A stretch of DNA of 64,000 bases from Streptomyces rubradiris. Lineage in GTDB: Bacteria > Actinomycetota > Actinomycetes > Streptomycetales > Streptomycetaceae. Shown piece by piece: positions 50,983-58,211 of this stretch (the stretch's first letter is position 1; each line of letters begins with the position of its first letter). The stretch covers positions 124,001-188,000 of the forward strand of contig NZ_BNEA01000015.1 in assembly GCF_016860525.1 (NCBI RefSeq). The letters run 5' to 3'. The notes below the pieces were generated by a model. The model was given only the letters and a program-made list of their open reading frames with translations. It did not search any database and had not been told where the DNA came from. The position numbers were made by a program, and so were the translations under genes.

Positions 50983-52059
50983 CTACTGGCCGTGCCGCTC
51001 CAGGTAGATGGAGGTGAACACGGCGACCTTGGCGCGCAGGGCCCACGGGTCGAAGGGCTTGCTGATGTAGTCGACGGCGCCGGCCGCGTACCCGCGGGCG
51101 GAGTGCTCGGACCCCGTGCCCATCGCCGTCAGGAAGATGATGGGCACGTCCCGCGTCCTCGGGCGGCGTTTGATGTGGGCGCAGGTCTCGTAGCCGTCCA
51201 TCTCCGGCATCTGCACGTCCATGATGATGACGGCGAAGTCGTCGTGGTCGAGCAGGGCCTTGAGGGCCTCCCGGCCGGAGGAGACGGTGACGAGTTCCTG
51301 CTCGAGCGTCGCCAGTACGGCGGTCATCGCCAGCAGGTTGTCCGGCTGGTCGTCCACGACGAGGATCTTGGGCATGCCCTGCCGTCCCGTCGGCAGCACG
51401 GCCGTCGTGGCCTGTTCGACGGCGTCCAGCTGGCGTTCGAGCAGATCGCAGCGGTCCTCCGCCGCGGCGCGCTGGGCCTGTGCCTCCTTCAGGGCGGCGC
51501 CGAGCCGTTCGACTTCCAGCTGGAGCGCGTCGCGCTCCTGGATGAGGCCGTAGACGTCCGGGTGCGCCTTGGCGAACTCGTCCGCTCGCCTCTGCTCGGC
51601 GATGCGGTCGACTTCGAGCTGGTTGAGCCGCGTCTCCAGGTCGGCGATGCGCTGGGTCCGGTCCAGCAGCGCGTCGCCGAGGACGTCCCCGCGGACGCTG
51701 GACCGCCGGGACACGTGGTCGGCGTCGGCCAGTTGCCGCTCCAGGATCTCCACCGCGTGCTTGGGCGACGAGGCGGCGTCCACGGCCGAGCCGTACAGGC
51801 CCCGCACCAACTCGATGGCCTCGGTGGTGACGGCGGTGCCGCGATGCTCGGCGACGTCGGTGAAGAGGTCGCTGATCACCTGCCAGGGAGGTAACCGGGT
51901 GCCGTTGAGGTACCGCGAGACCGTGCCCGGATCGAGCCGGCGCCGGGCCGCGTACCGGCGGACGGACACGTCAAGGCTCTCGAACAGCTCGCGCAGCGCC
52001 TCGGCCAATGCCCGGGAGGCCTGGTTCAGGTCCTCGCCGAGTGGTCGCAGCTCACCCAT
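50983..52059 (-). CDS. HTH-coiled-coil-response regulator receiver protein
   Basis: A 358-aa signalling protein. Residues of roughly 10-75 carry an XRE-like helix-turn-helix (VRRYAARRRLDPGTVSRYLNGTRLPPWQVISDLF). Residues of roughly 105-225 form a long coiled coil (IADLETRLNQLEVDRIAEQRRADEFAKAHPDV ... LQLEVERLGAALKEAQAQRAAAEDRCDLLERQLDAV). Residues of roughly 229-355 form a CheY-like receiver: the acidic pair in ILVVDDQPDN, the phosphoacceptor Asp in VIIMDVQMPEMDG near residue 280, Thr in FLTAMG, and Lys in ISKPFDP. The order is reversed compared with ordinary DNA-binding regulators. It starts at ATG 52059, overlapping the small membrane gene by eight bases. No sensor kinase is adjacent. Confidence 0.88.
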   Translation of the reverse strand: MGELRPLGEDLNQASRALAEALRELFESLDVSVRRYAARRRLDPGTVSRYLNGTRLPPWQVISDLFTDVAEHRGTAVTTEAIELVRGLYGSAVDAASSPKHAVEILERQLADADHVSRRSSVRGDVLGDALLDRTQRIADLETRLNQLEVDRIAEQRRADEFAKAHPDVYGLIQERDALQLEVERLGAALKEAQAQRAAAEDRCDLLERQLDAVEQATTAVLPTGRQGMPKILVVDDQPDNLLAMTAVLATLEQELVTVSSGREALKALLDHDDFAVIIMDVQMPEMDGYETCAHIKRRPRTRDVPIIFLTAMGTGSEHSARGYAAGAVDYISKPFDPWALRAKVAVFTSIYLERHGQ

Positions 52060-52309
52060 CGCTGTCCCTCCCGGCGGGGCCGGTGCCGACGGAGGCCGGG
52101 GGCTGGGGGGCGTCGTCCTCGGCGGCGATGAGGCGGTTGAAGAACGGCACGGCCAGTCCCGTGGCGGCGAGGCCCGCGAGCAGGCCGCGGGCCGTTCCCT
52201 CCCCGGCGACGGCCGTCAACCCGCTCGCCGTGGCGCCGGTGAGCAGGGCGAGCAGAAGTACCAAGGCTGATCTCAGTGACAACAGAGGACGGTCCACCGC
52301 GCGCTCCAT
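52052..52309 (-). CDS. Small membrane protein coupled to the receiver protein
   Basis: An 85-aa protein with two hydrophobic helices (SLRSALVLLLALLTGATASGL and GLLAGLAATGLAVPFFNRLI), and an acidic, Pro-rich C-terminus. Its 3' end overlaps the start of the HTH-receiver gene by eight bases, so both belong to one operon with translational coupling. It may localise the receiver protein. The start at ATG 52309 is reasonable but upstream frames stay open. Family not recognised. Confidence 0.65.
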   Translation of the reverse strand: MERAVDRPLLSLRSALVLLLALLTGATASGLTAVAGEGTARGLLAGLAATGLAVPFFNRLIAAEDDAPQPPASVGTGPAGRDSDG

Positions 52310-52739
52310 TCGTGCGACCCGCCGCTGTACGACGGGACATGCCCTCCCCCATCCGGCCGATCGCGGACGGTGGAACAAGGATGGACGACGCCGGGGGCGT
52401 TGCGGTCCACAACCCGGAAGCGGGGCAGCGCGCACCGCCTGTTGCACGGACGTTGCCCGTCGCTCCTGCCGCCGTCCTGGCCGGTCAGGAGCGGGGCGCG
52501 TGATCCGTTGCCGCGGTGTTGCTCTGCAACGGTGCGCGAGGGGCGGTGCCGATGTGCGCCCGCCTCGCGCGCTGAGGACGGCCGTTTTCTCACCCCGGTC
52601 CGGCTTCCCGGCCTCGGCCCTCGGCAGCGGGTGAGTCCCGCGGCAACCTGCACGGGCAGGTCCGCGGCCCACTCCTCCGCCAGGAAACGCACCCCCGGCT
52701 TACCGTCGTGGTGCCGGACTCGCAGCGGAGCGCGGGCGG

Positions 52740-52767
52740 GCCGGCCGCCCACGGGTGGGCGGCCGGC
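52740..52767. terminator. Hairpin downstream of the YkuD-like gene
   Basis: A perfect 12-bp stem, GCCGGCCGCCCA (52740-52751) with TGGGCGGCCGGC (52756-52767) and loop CGGG, 50 bp after the stop of the minus-strand gene at 52817. A short T-rich run (TTCTTC) follows on the plus side. Confidence 0.8.
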
Positions 52768-52816
52768 TTCTTCGTGTCCCGGCACGTGACAGCCGTGCCG
52801 GTGACCGGTCGACGGG

Positions 52817-53449
52817 TCAGCTGACGACCTTGAGCTGCTTCGGCCAGCCGTACCGGTCGGCCGTGCGGAACAGGTCCTTGATGTGGGCGGGCGTGAGCTT
52901 GATGCAGGCGTAGGAGTAGTAGTCCCTCGCTCCGTCCCAGCGGTACGGGCTGTCCTTGCCGGGCAGCTTGGGGCCCTGCTGGCCGTTGGGCTTCATCTCG
53001 CTGTGGATGAACAGCTCGGTCCGCTTGGTCCGGCCGTTCTTGCAGACCTTGTCCTGGACGTGGACGGCGTAGCCGTTGACGCCGTTCCTGCCGCCGTTCT
53101 TGCGCTTCTCGTGCCCGAGCACCTTGTAGGAGCCGTTGGGCAGCCAGCCGCGCATCGGGGCGCACTCGTCCTTGCTGCCGTTGCCGGAGCCGGCCCGGTA
53201 GCTCTTGATCACCTTGTCCTTGCCGGGCACGCTCTTCATGAAGTACAGCTTCGACTTGGTCGGGTTGGACTGGTTCTTGTCGAAGAGGAAGTAGTACTTG
53301 CCGGTGCTGCCCGCGGCGGCCTGCGCGGCCACCGTCCCGGGCACCGCGGCGGCCTGCCGGGCCGGGGCCGCCTGGGAGGGCTGGGCGACGGCCGCCACTC
53401 CCCCCGTCAGCAGGATGCCCGTCAGCGCCATTGTCGTCAGTCGCTTCAC
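52817..53449 (-). CDS. Secreted L,D-transpeptidase-like (YkuD) protein
   Basis: A 210-aa secreted protein. The signal peptide is MKRLTTMALTGILLTGGVAA ... SQAA. The mature part is a YkuD-like fold with LFIHSEM near residue 149 holding the conserved His, and YYSYACIKLTPAHI near residue 185 holding the Cys. The motif SxACIKL replaces the usual SHGCIRL (Ala before Cys and Lys for Arg), so catalysis needs testing. The rest is rich in Lys/Gly/Asn, as in a number of Streptomyces secreted proteins. ATG 53449 follows AAGGAGCTC. A strong terminator follows. Confidence 0.82.
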   Translation of the reverse strand: MKRLTTMALTGILLTGGVAAVAQPSQAAPARQAAAVPGTVAAQAAAGSTGKYYFLFDKNQSNPTKSKLYFMKSVPGKDKVIKSYRAGSGNGSKDECAPMRGWLPNGSYKVLGHEKRKNGGRNGVNGYAVHVQDKVCKNGRTKRTELFIHSEMKPNGQQGPKLPGKDSPYRWDGARDYYSYACIKLTPAHIKDLFRTADRYGWPKQLKVVS

Positions 53450-53603
53450 GGTTGAGCTCCTTCCGCGTGAAACCCCCCGTCCGGGGAGCGGTTCCCATCC
53501 TGGAAGGCCGGTCGTGTCACAAACCTTGGACGGACCTTGCCGGGAACCTTCAGCCGCTGGTCAGGCATGCGTGGGTAAGTGCCGCGGGGCCCGGCTCCGG
53601 CCG

Positions 53604-54104
53604 TCAGTGACGTGCGTCCGGCTTCTTCGACAGGCCGGCCAGCTCGTCGACCAAGGGCTGGACCCGGTAAGGGATGACCGCGCTCAGCGCGATGACCGTC
53701 GTGCTGCGGCGGACGCCGGGCACCTCCAGGACGTGGTCGATCACCTGTTGTACGTGCTGATTGCTCGTACCCGCGATGCGGCACCAGATGTCGCCGGGGC
53801 CCGTCACGATGTGGGCCTCCAGGATCTGCGGCACGGCCCGCAGGCGCGCGGCGATCGCTTCACGGGCCGACTGGTCCACTTCGAACGTGGTGAACGCCTC
53901 GACCACGTGGCCGAGGGCGGCGACGTCCACGTCCGGCCCGTAGCCGGTCACCACGCCGGAGCCGGTCAGCCGGTCGAGCCGGGCCTGCAACGTGCCGCGC
54001 GCGACGCCGAGTTGGCGGGCGATCTCCAGCAAGCCCGCACGCGGGCGCTCCCGGAGCAGGCGCAGCATCCGGCCGTCGAGCCCGTCGAGTCCCTGTCGTG
54101 CCAC
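53604..54104 (-). CDS. Lrp/AsnC-family transcriptional regulator
   Basis: A 166-aa regulator. The helix-turn-helix is LLEIARQLGVARGTLQARLDRLTGSGVVTGY (residues 25-56). The C-terminal RAM domain contains AFTTFEVDQSAREAIAARL, then PQILEAHIVTGPGDIWCRI and VLEVPGVRRSTTVIALSAVI. This family binds amino acids or related ligands. The GTG at 54104 is preferred over the much longer open frame, which runs antisense through the nitroreductase gene. It is divergent from that gene; the 135-bp gap holds a TTGT-N7-ACAA palindrome, the likely operator for both. Confidence 0.9.
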   Translation of the reverse strand: MARQGLDGLDGRMLRLLRERPRAGLLEIARQLGVARGTLQARLDRLTGSGVVTGYGPDVDVAALGHVVEAFTTFEVDQSAREAIAARLRAVPQILEAHIVTGPGDIWCRIAGTSNQHVQQVIDHVLEVPGVRRSTTVIALSAVIPYRVQPLVDELAGLSKKPDARH

Positions 54105-54150
54105 CGCACCTGCCGATCTGCGACCTCGGAGACACTTCCTCGCCTCGTTT

Positions 54151-54167
54151 CTTGTCAGATTAACAAG
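54151..54167. promoter_or_regulatory. Lrp-type palindromic operator candidate
   Basis: CTTGT-CAGATTA-ACAAG is a perfect 5-bp inverted repeat with a 7-bp AT-rich centre, in the short gap between the divergent Lrp and nitroreductase genes. Inverted TTGT...ACAA matches typical Lrp/AsnC sites. Confidence 0.6.
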
Positions 54168-54239
54168 GGAGTTGAGGGTCCGTTGCGTATTCGCCTGCCG
54201 GTGGCCCACGCTGTGGCTCCCCGTCCACGAGGAGCAGTC

Positions 54240-54926
54240 GTGAGGCAGCACACCCACCCGTTCATCCCTTACCGGCCCGACCGGTACGACGAGGCCGAGA
54301 TGGTCCGGCGTGGCGAGGACTTCGTGTCGTTCCTCGAACGCCGGCGCAGCGTGCGGTTCTTCAGCGACGAGCCGGTGCCCCGTGCGTGCGTCGACCTCGC
54401 CATCGCCGCGGCGAACACCGCCCCGTCCGGGGCGCACCACCAGCCCTGGAAGTTCGTCGTGATCGGTGACGCCGGGACCAAGCACCGCATCCGGGTCGCC
54501 GCCGAAGAGGAGGAACGGGTCAATTACGAGGGCGGGCGGATCCCGCCCGAGTGGCGCGCCGCGCTCGCGCCCCTGGAGACGGACTCGGACAAGGGCTACC
54601 TCGATGTCGTGCCGTGGATCGTCGTCTGCTTCGCCGAGAAGAGCACCGCGATGCCGGACGGTTCGCTGCGCAAGAACTACTACGTGAACGAGAGCGTGGG
54701 CATCGCCTGCGGCTTCTTCATCGCCGCCCTGCACGCGATGGGGCTGAGCACCCTGACGCACACGCCCAATCCGATGGGCTTCCTCACCGAGATCTGCGAG
54801 CGGCCGGGCAACGAACGGCCCTACATCCTCTTCCCCATCGGCTACGCCGCGGCCGACTGCGAGGTCCCGGTCCTCACCCGCAAGTCGCTGGCAGAGGCGA
54901 CCGTCGAGAGCCCGGGCCCGCACTGA
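54240..54926 (+). CDS. Nitroreductase-family FMN oxidoreductase
   Basis: A 228-aa flavoprotein. The FMN phosphate Arg pair is in ERRRSVRFFSDEPV near residue 34, and NTAPSGAHHQPWKFVVIGD near residue 60 is the conserved flavin-binding stretch. The C-terminal flavin-contact motif is HTPNPMGFLTEICERPGNERPYILFPIGY. This branch includes 5,6-dimethylbenzimidazole-synthase-like and iodotyrosine-deiodinase-like proteins; the N-terminal FIPYRPDRYDEAEM fits the latter group. GTG 54240 follows GAGGAGC. Probably under control of the divergent Lrp-type regulator. Confidence 0.9.
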   Translation: MRQHTHPFIPYRPDRYDEAEMVRRGEDFVSFLERRRSVRFFSDEPVPRACVDLAIAAANTAPSGAHHQPWKFVVIGDAGTKHRIRVAAEEEERVNYEGGRIPPEWRAALAPLETDSDKGYLDVVPWIVVCFAEKSTAMPDGSLRKNYYVNESVGIACGFFIAALHAMGLSTLTHTPNPMGFLTEICERPGNERPYILFPIGYAAADCEVPVLTRKSLAEATVESPGPH

Positions 54927-54977
54927 ACCGGACCGCCACGCCCCTCCGGTCCGCCTCGGGCGACGGGCGGGCCGCCG

Positions 54978-56309
54978 TCAACGCACACGCACGGCGTAGA
55001 TGTCCCGGTGGCCGCCTGCGTCGCCCGGTACCAGGCCGTCGTCGTGGGGGAAGGCGACGGTGCGCCCGGCGGCGTCCGCGGTCACCTCGTACGTCCCGGT
55101 GACGCTCTCGGTGCCGTCCGCTGCCACGTCCAGCCGCCGTATCACGCCCGTGCGCAGGTCCTTCGCGAACACGTCGGAGGCGCCGTTGGTGTCGCCGGGT
55201 ACGAGGTTGTCCGCGGCGGAGACGAAGAACGCCCGCCGTCCGCCCGCGCCGATCAGGCCCCGCCCCGAGCTGCCGCGCGCCTGTGTGCCGTCGGCGGCGG
55301 TGCTCACGCGCCGGGTGGTACCGGTGGCCAGGTCACGGACGAACACGTCGGCGGCGTCGTTGGTGTCGTCTTCGACCACGTCGGCCGATGGGGAGGAGAA
55401 CACCGCGTAGCGCCCGTCCGGGCTGAGGCCCGTCGCGGGCGACGCCGGCATGCCGAGGGTGCCGCCGTCGCGGTCGACGGCCGCGGGCACGGTCTTCCCG
55501 GTGCGGGTGTCGTGGACGTAGAACCACCAGGGTCTCGGCGCCCTCGGCTCCCGCCCGGCCGGGCCGCGCGGCGGGTACCACATCCGACGGAACGCGATCC
55601 TGGTGCCGTCCGCGCTGATCGAGGGCGCCAGGGACGTGCTGGTTCCCTGGAGGTGGTCGGTGAAGACGCTGACCAGCCTCGTGGTGCCCCTCGCCCGGTC
55701 GTGCACGAACACGTCGATCCCGCTGTTGGTGTCCTGCGGCACCAGGTCGTCGCGGTAGGAGGCGTACGCCACGTAGCGGCCGTCCGCGCTGATCACCGGG
55801 TCGTAGCTGTTCCCGGGGACCCCGCCCGGGTTGGCCACGAGGGCCTCGGTGCGCCCGGTGGCGCGGTCGTGCACGAAGACGTCCCAGGCGCCGGGCATGT
55901 CCCCGGGCGCGAGGTTGCCGGCGTCGGAGTCGAACGCGACGTAGCGTCCGTCCGCGCTCACCGAGACGTGCGAGGCGGTGGCGTCGGCCTGGCCGCCGTC
56001 GCCGGCGACGTTGACCCGGTCCACGGCACCCGTACGCAGGTCCTTCACGAAGACGTCGGCGAGTCCGTTGGTGTCGCCAGGCACCAGGTTGTCGGCGTCC
56101 GAGAGGAAGGCCACGAAGCGGCCGTTCCCGCTCAGCACGGCGCCTGTCGAGTCCCCGTTGGCCGGGGTGCCGTCCGCCGCCGTACTCACCAGCACCGGCT
56201 CCGGAACCCGCACCTCGCCGCGCGCCCGCGGTACGGCCGCCGCCGGAAGCACACTCGCCGCGCATGCCAGCACCACCACCGGCAAGACGGCCGGTCCCCG
56301 GAACCGCAT
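54978..56309 (-). CDS. Secreted TolB/PD40-type beta-propeller protein
   Basis: A 443-aa exported protein. The signal peptide is MRFRGPAVLPVVVLACAASV ... AVPRA. It has seven or so repeats, each with a phrase of the form ISADGRYVAYASYRDDLVPQDTNSG-DVFVHDRARGTTRLVS (units recur about every 48-55 residues), the PD40/WD40-like propeller strand. Asp/Asn-rich DTNG loops suggest calcium binding. Function is not known; such proteins often bind other proteins or carbohydrates. ATG 56309 follows GGGGAGGAC. It is divergent from the LPMO gene downstream. Confidence 0.85.
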   Translation of the reverse strand: MRFRGPAVLPVVVLACAASVLPAAAVPRARGEVRVPEPVLVSTAADGTPANGDSTGAVLSGNGRFVAFLSDADNLVPGDTNGLADVFVKDLRTGAVDRVNVAGDGGQADATASHVSVSADGRYVAFDSDAGNLAPGDMPGAWDVFVHDRATGRTEALVANPGGVPGNSYDPVISADGRYVAYASYRDDLVPQDTNSGIDVFVHDRARGTTRLVSVFTDHLQGTSTSLAPSISADGTRIAFRRMWYPPRGPAGREPRAPRPWWFYVHDTRTGKTVPAAVDRDGGTLGMPASPATGLSPDGRYAVFSSPSADVVEDDTNDAADVFVRDLATGTTRRVSTAADGTQARGSSGRGLIGAGGRRAFFVSAADNLVPGDTNGASDVFAKDLRTGVIRRLDVAADGTESVTGTYEVTADAAGRTVAFPHDDGLVPGDAGGHRDIYAVRVR

Positions 56310-56486
56310 GTGTCCTCCCCTGCCCGCCTGAGCCGGCCACCGCCGCCCGAACCGCGGACGGCTCGGGCCGGACGGCACCCCCTGCCGCCCTACGGCCCGA
56401 GCCGAGCCAACTCCGGCCACCCGCCCGCGTCAACAGACGATCCGGCCACCTGGCTCCGGGACGCGCGGTTCACCTTGTCCAGCCTC

Positions 56487-56514
56487 TTGACCGAATCCGG
56501 TCTACGACTATGGT
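56487..56514 (+). promoter_or_regulatory. Promoter of the chitin-active LPMO gene
   Basis: TTGACC (56487-56492), 16 bp, TATGGT (56509-56514). The -10 box overlaps the first 12-bp repeat, so binding of a regulator to the repeats would control this promoter. Confidence 0.6.
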
Positions 56515-56544
56515 CTAGACCTAACACGCAACAGGTCCAGACCT
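56511..56544. promoter_or_regulatory. Pair of 12-bp chitinase-type direct repeats (ChiR/DasR-like sites)
   Basis: TGGTCTAGACCT (56511-56522) and AGGTCCAGACCT (56533-56544), 22 bp apart start to start. They match the 12-bp direct repeats (TGGTCCAGACCT) of Streptomyces chitinase promoters and the dre consensus for the GlcNAc regulator DasR. They lie about 85-115 bp upstream of the LPMO start. Confidence 0.8.
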
Positions 56545-56627
56545 CTTCGGCCGGCGCCTCGACTCCTCCGGCACGGCCGGGCTGCGCCGACAACGGTTCC
56601 GACACACACCGAAGGAAGTGGCACGGC

Positions 56628-57344
56628 ATGAACACGAAAAGACGAGCGGCTCTCGCGATCGGCGCGCTGGTCGCCCCGGTGATCGCCGTCAGCCTCCCGG
56701 CGAGCACGGCCAGCGCCCACGGCTGGGTCACCCTGCCCACGAGCCGGCAGCAGCAGTGCGCCGAGGGCACCGTCGACTGCGGCCAGATCAAGTACGAACC
56801 GCAGAGCGTCGAGGGGCCGAAGGGCCTGCGCAGCTGTAGTGGCGGACACGCGGAGTACGCCGAGCTCGACAACGACAGCAAGGGCTGGAAGGCCACGCCG
56901 GTCGGCACGACGGCGACGTTCACGTGGCACAACACCGCCCGGCACGCCACCGCCAACTGGCAGTACTTCATCGGTGGCCAGAAGATCGCCGAGTTCGACG
57001 GCCGCAACCAGCAGCCGGCCGCCGACGTCAGCCAGCAGGTGGACTTCGGCGGCTTCACCGGCCGGCAGAAGGTGCTCGCCGTCTGGAACGTCGCGGACAC
57101 CGCCAACGCCTTCTACTCCTGCGTCGACGTCAACATCGGCGGCGACGACGGCAGCGGCGGAGGCGGTGGCGGTGGCGGTGAAGACACCTGCACCGCGCCG
57201 GCCTGGGACGCCGCACACGTCTACAACGGCGGCGACACCGTCTCCTACGGCGGCCACACCTGGCGCGCCAAGTGGTGGGTGACGGGCGACAAGCCCGGCA
57301 CCACCGGCCAGTGGGGTGTCTGGGAAGACCTCGGGGCCTGCTAG
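56628..57344 (+). CDS. AA10 lytic polysaccharide monooxygenase with C-terminal CBM5/12
   Basis: A 238-aa secreted copper enzyme that oxidatively cleaves chitin (or cellulose). A 30-residue signal peptide (MNTKRRAALAIGALVAPVIA ... ASTASA) leaves His31 as the mature N-terminus, the first copper ligand (HGWVTLPTSR). The second ligand is the His in TARHATANWQYF. Four Cys (QQQCAEG, VDCGQIK, SCSGG, YSCVDV) form the expected disulfides. A Gly-rich linker (residues 173-184) leads to a CBM5/12 (CTAPAWDAAHVYNGGDTVSY ... WWVTGDKPGTTGQWGVWEDL), which binds chitin and supports that substrate. It is controlled by paired 12-bp repeats upstream. Paralogue of the partial gene at the left edge. GAAGGAAG before ATG 56628. 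Confidence 0.95.
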   Translation: MNTKRRAALAIGALVAPVIAVSLPASTASAHGWVTLPTSRQQQCAEGTVDCGQIKYEPQSVEGPKGLRSCSGGHAEYAELDNDSKGWKATPVGTTATFTWHNTARHATANWQYFIGGQKIAEFDGRNQQPAADVSQQVDFGGFTGRQKVLAVWNVADTANAFYSCVDVNIGGDDGSGGGGGGGGEDTCTAPAWDAAHVYNGGDTVSYGGHTWRAKWWVTGDKPGTTGQWGVWEDLGAC

Positions 57345-57415
57345 AACGACCGGCGCGTTCGAGGCGGCGCGCGGCGTGGACGCCGAGGCCCTCGCGCTGT
57401 GCCGGCGCGGGGCGG

Positions 57416-57610
57416 CGCAGGCCCCTGCTCGCGGAGTCGCCGGAGCGGTCCCCCGCGGCCCGCTTCCCCATGGGGCGAAAGCCCGCGGAGGTGCTGGTGG
57501 TGGCGGAGGAGGCGGTCGCTCACTTCGAGCGCCTCACCGCGGACCGGCCGGCCGGATTCACCGGCCGGCTCCGCGCTGCGCGACAGTCCGCGGCCGGCAT
57601 CCGCCCGCGC
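57416..57610 (+). pseudogene. Possible TPR-protein remnant
   Basis: One frame gives PLLAESPERSPAARFPMGRK and then PAEVLVVAEEAVAHFERLTADRPAGFTGRLRAA. The AEEAVAHFERL..DRPAGFTGRL pattern recalls the tetratricopeptide proteins common in Streptomyces (AEEAVxxYRxLAxxxPxxFxxxLA). No start, no further repeats, and no identifiable end. The rest of the 490-bp gap between the LPMO gene and the next one contains nothing else I can name. Confidence 0.35.
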
Positions 57611-57833
57611 CGCAGGCGCCCGGCCGCGGCACGCCCCCGGCCGCCTGCGGCGCACCGTCCGCCGGGCGGGCGGTCGCGACGACGGTGGCGCACGCCGACC
57701 TCCGGCCGCCACCGCAAGACCCCCTTCGCCTGGCCGATCCCCGGCCGGAAGGGGGTGGACCGCCGGTCACCGGGTAACCGGTCACTCGACCCGTGCCCCG
57801 GAAGAAGCGGAGCACGACGACGGGAGGAGCGTC

Positions 57834-57980
57834 ATGGCCGGAGTTGTCGAACGCATCAAGCAGTTCGCGAGGAGTCCGCAGGGCCGGCGGACGATCGAAC
57901 AGGCGCGCAGGACCGCCTCCGATCCGCGCCGCCGTGCTCAGGCGCGGGAACTGGTGCGGAAGCTGCGCGGTCGCCGCTGA
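57834..57980 (+). CDS. Small basic protein, 48 aa
   Basis: A short protein rich in Arg/Lys/Gln (MAGVVERIKQFARSPQGRRT ... ARELVRKLRGRR), predicted all-helical, with a strong ribosome site GGGAGGAG before ATG 57834. The composition could suit nucleic-acid or membrane-surface binding. Similar-sized basic proteins of unknown function are common in streptomycetes. No neighbour suggests a role. Confidence 0.65.
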   Translation: MAGVVERIKQFARSPQGRRTIEQARRTASDPRRRAQARELVRKLRGRR

Positions 57981-58211
57981 CCCCGGCGCCGCACACGGGC
58001 GGCGAGCCCGCTACCAGTGGGCCGGTCGCCCGGTCGCGAGCAGGACGGCTGCCTGGCAGAAAGCGCTTCGGGCAGGCGTCCTGTTGCGTGATGAACGACA
58101 GTTGGCGTGCGGTCGTCCTGTCCGTGACCAGGTGTCCAGCTCACGGTTCCCTGAAGGCAAAGTTCTCCCTCCAAGATCAGCGTGTCCACGACACCAATCA
58201 AGGAAGCGCTT

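Noticed and set aside
58100..58211. Possible PHO box upstream of the phytase gene
   Set aside because: GTTCCC and GTTCTC occur, but 16 bp apart and not in the 11-bp register required for PhoP direct repeats.
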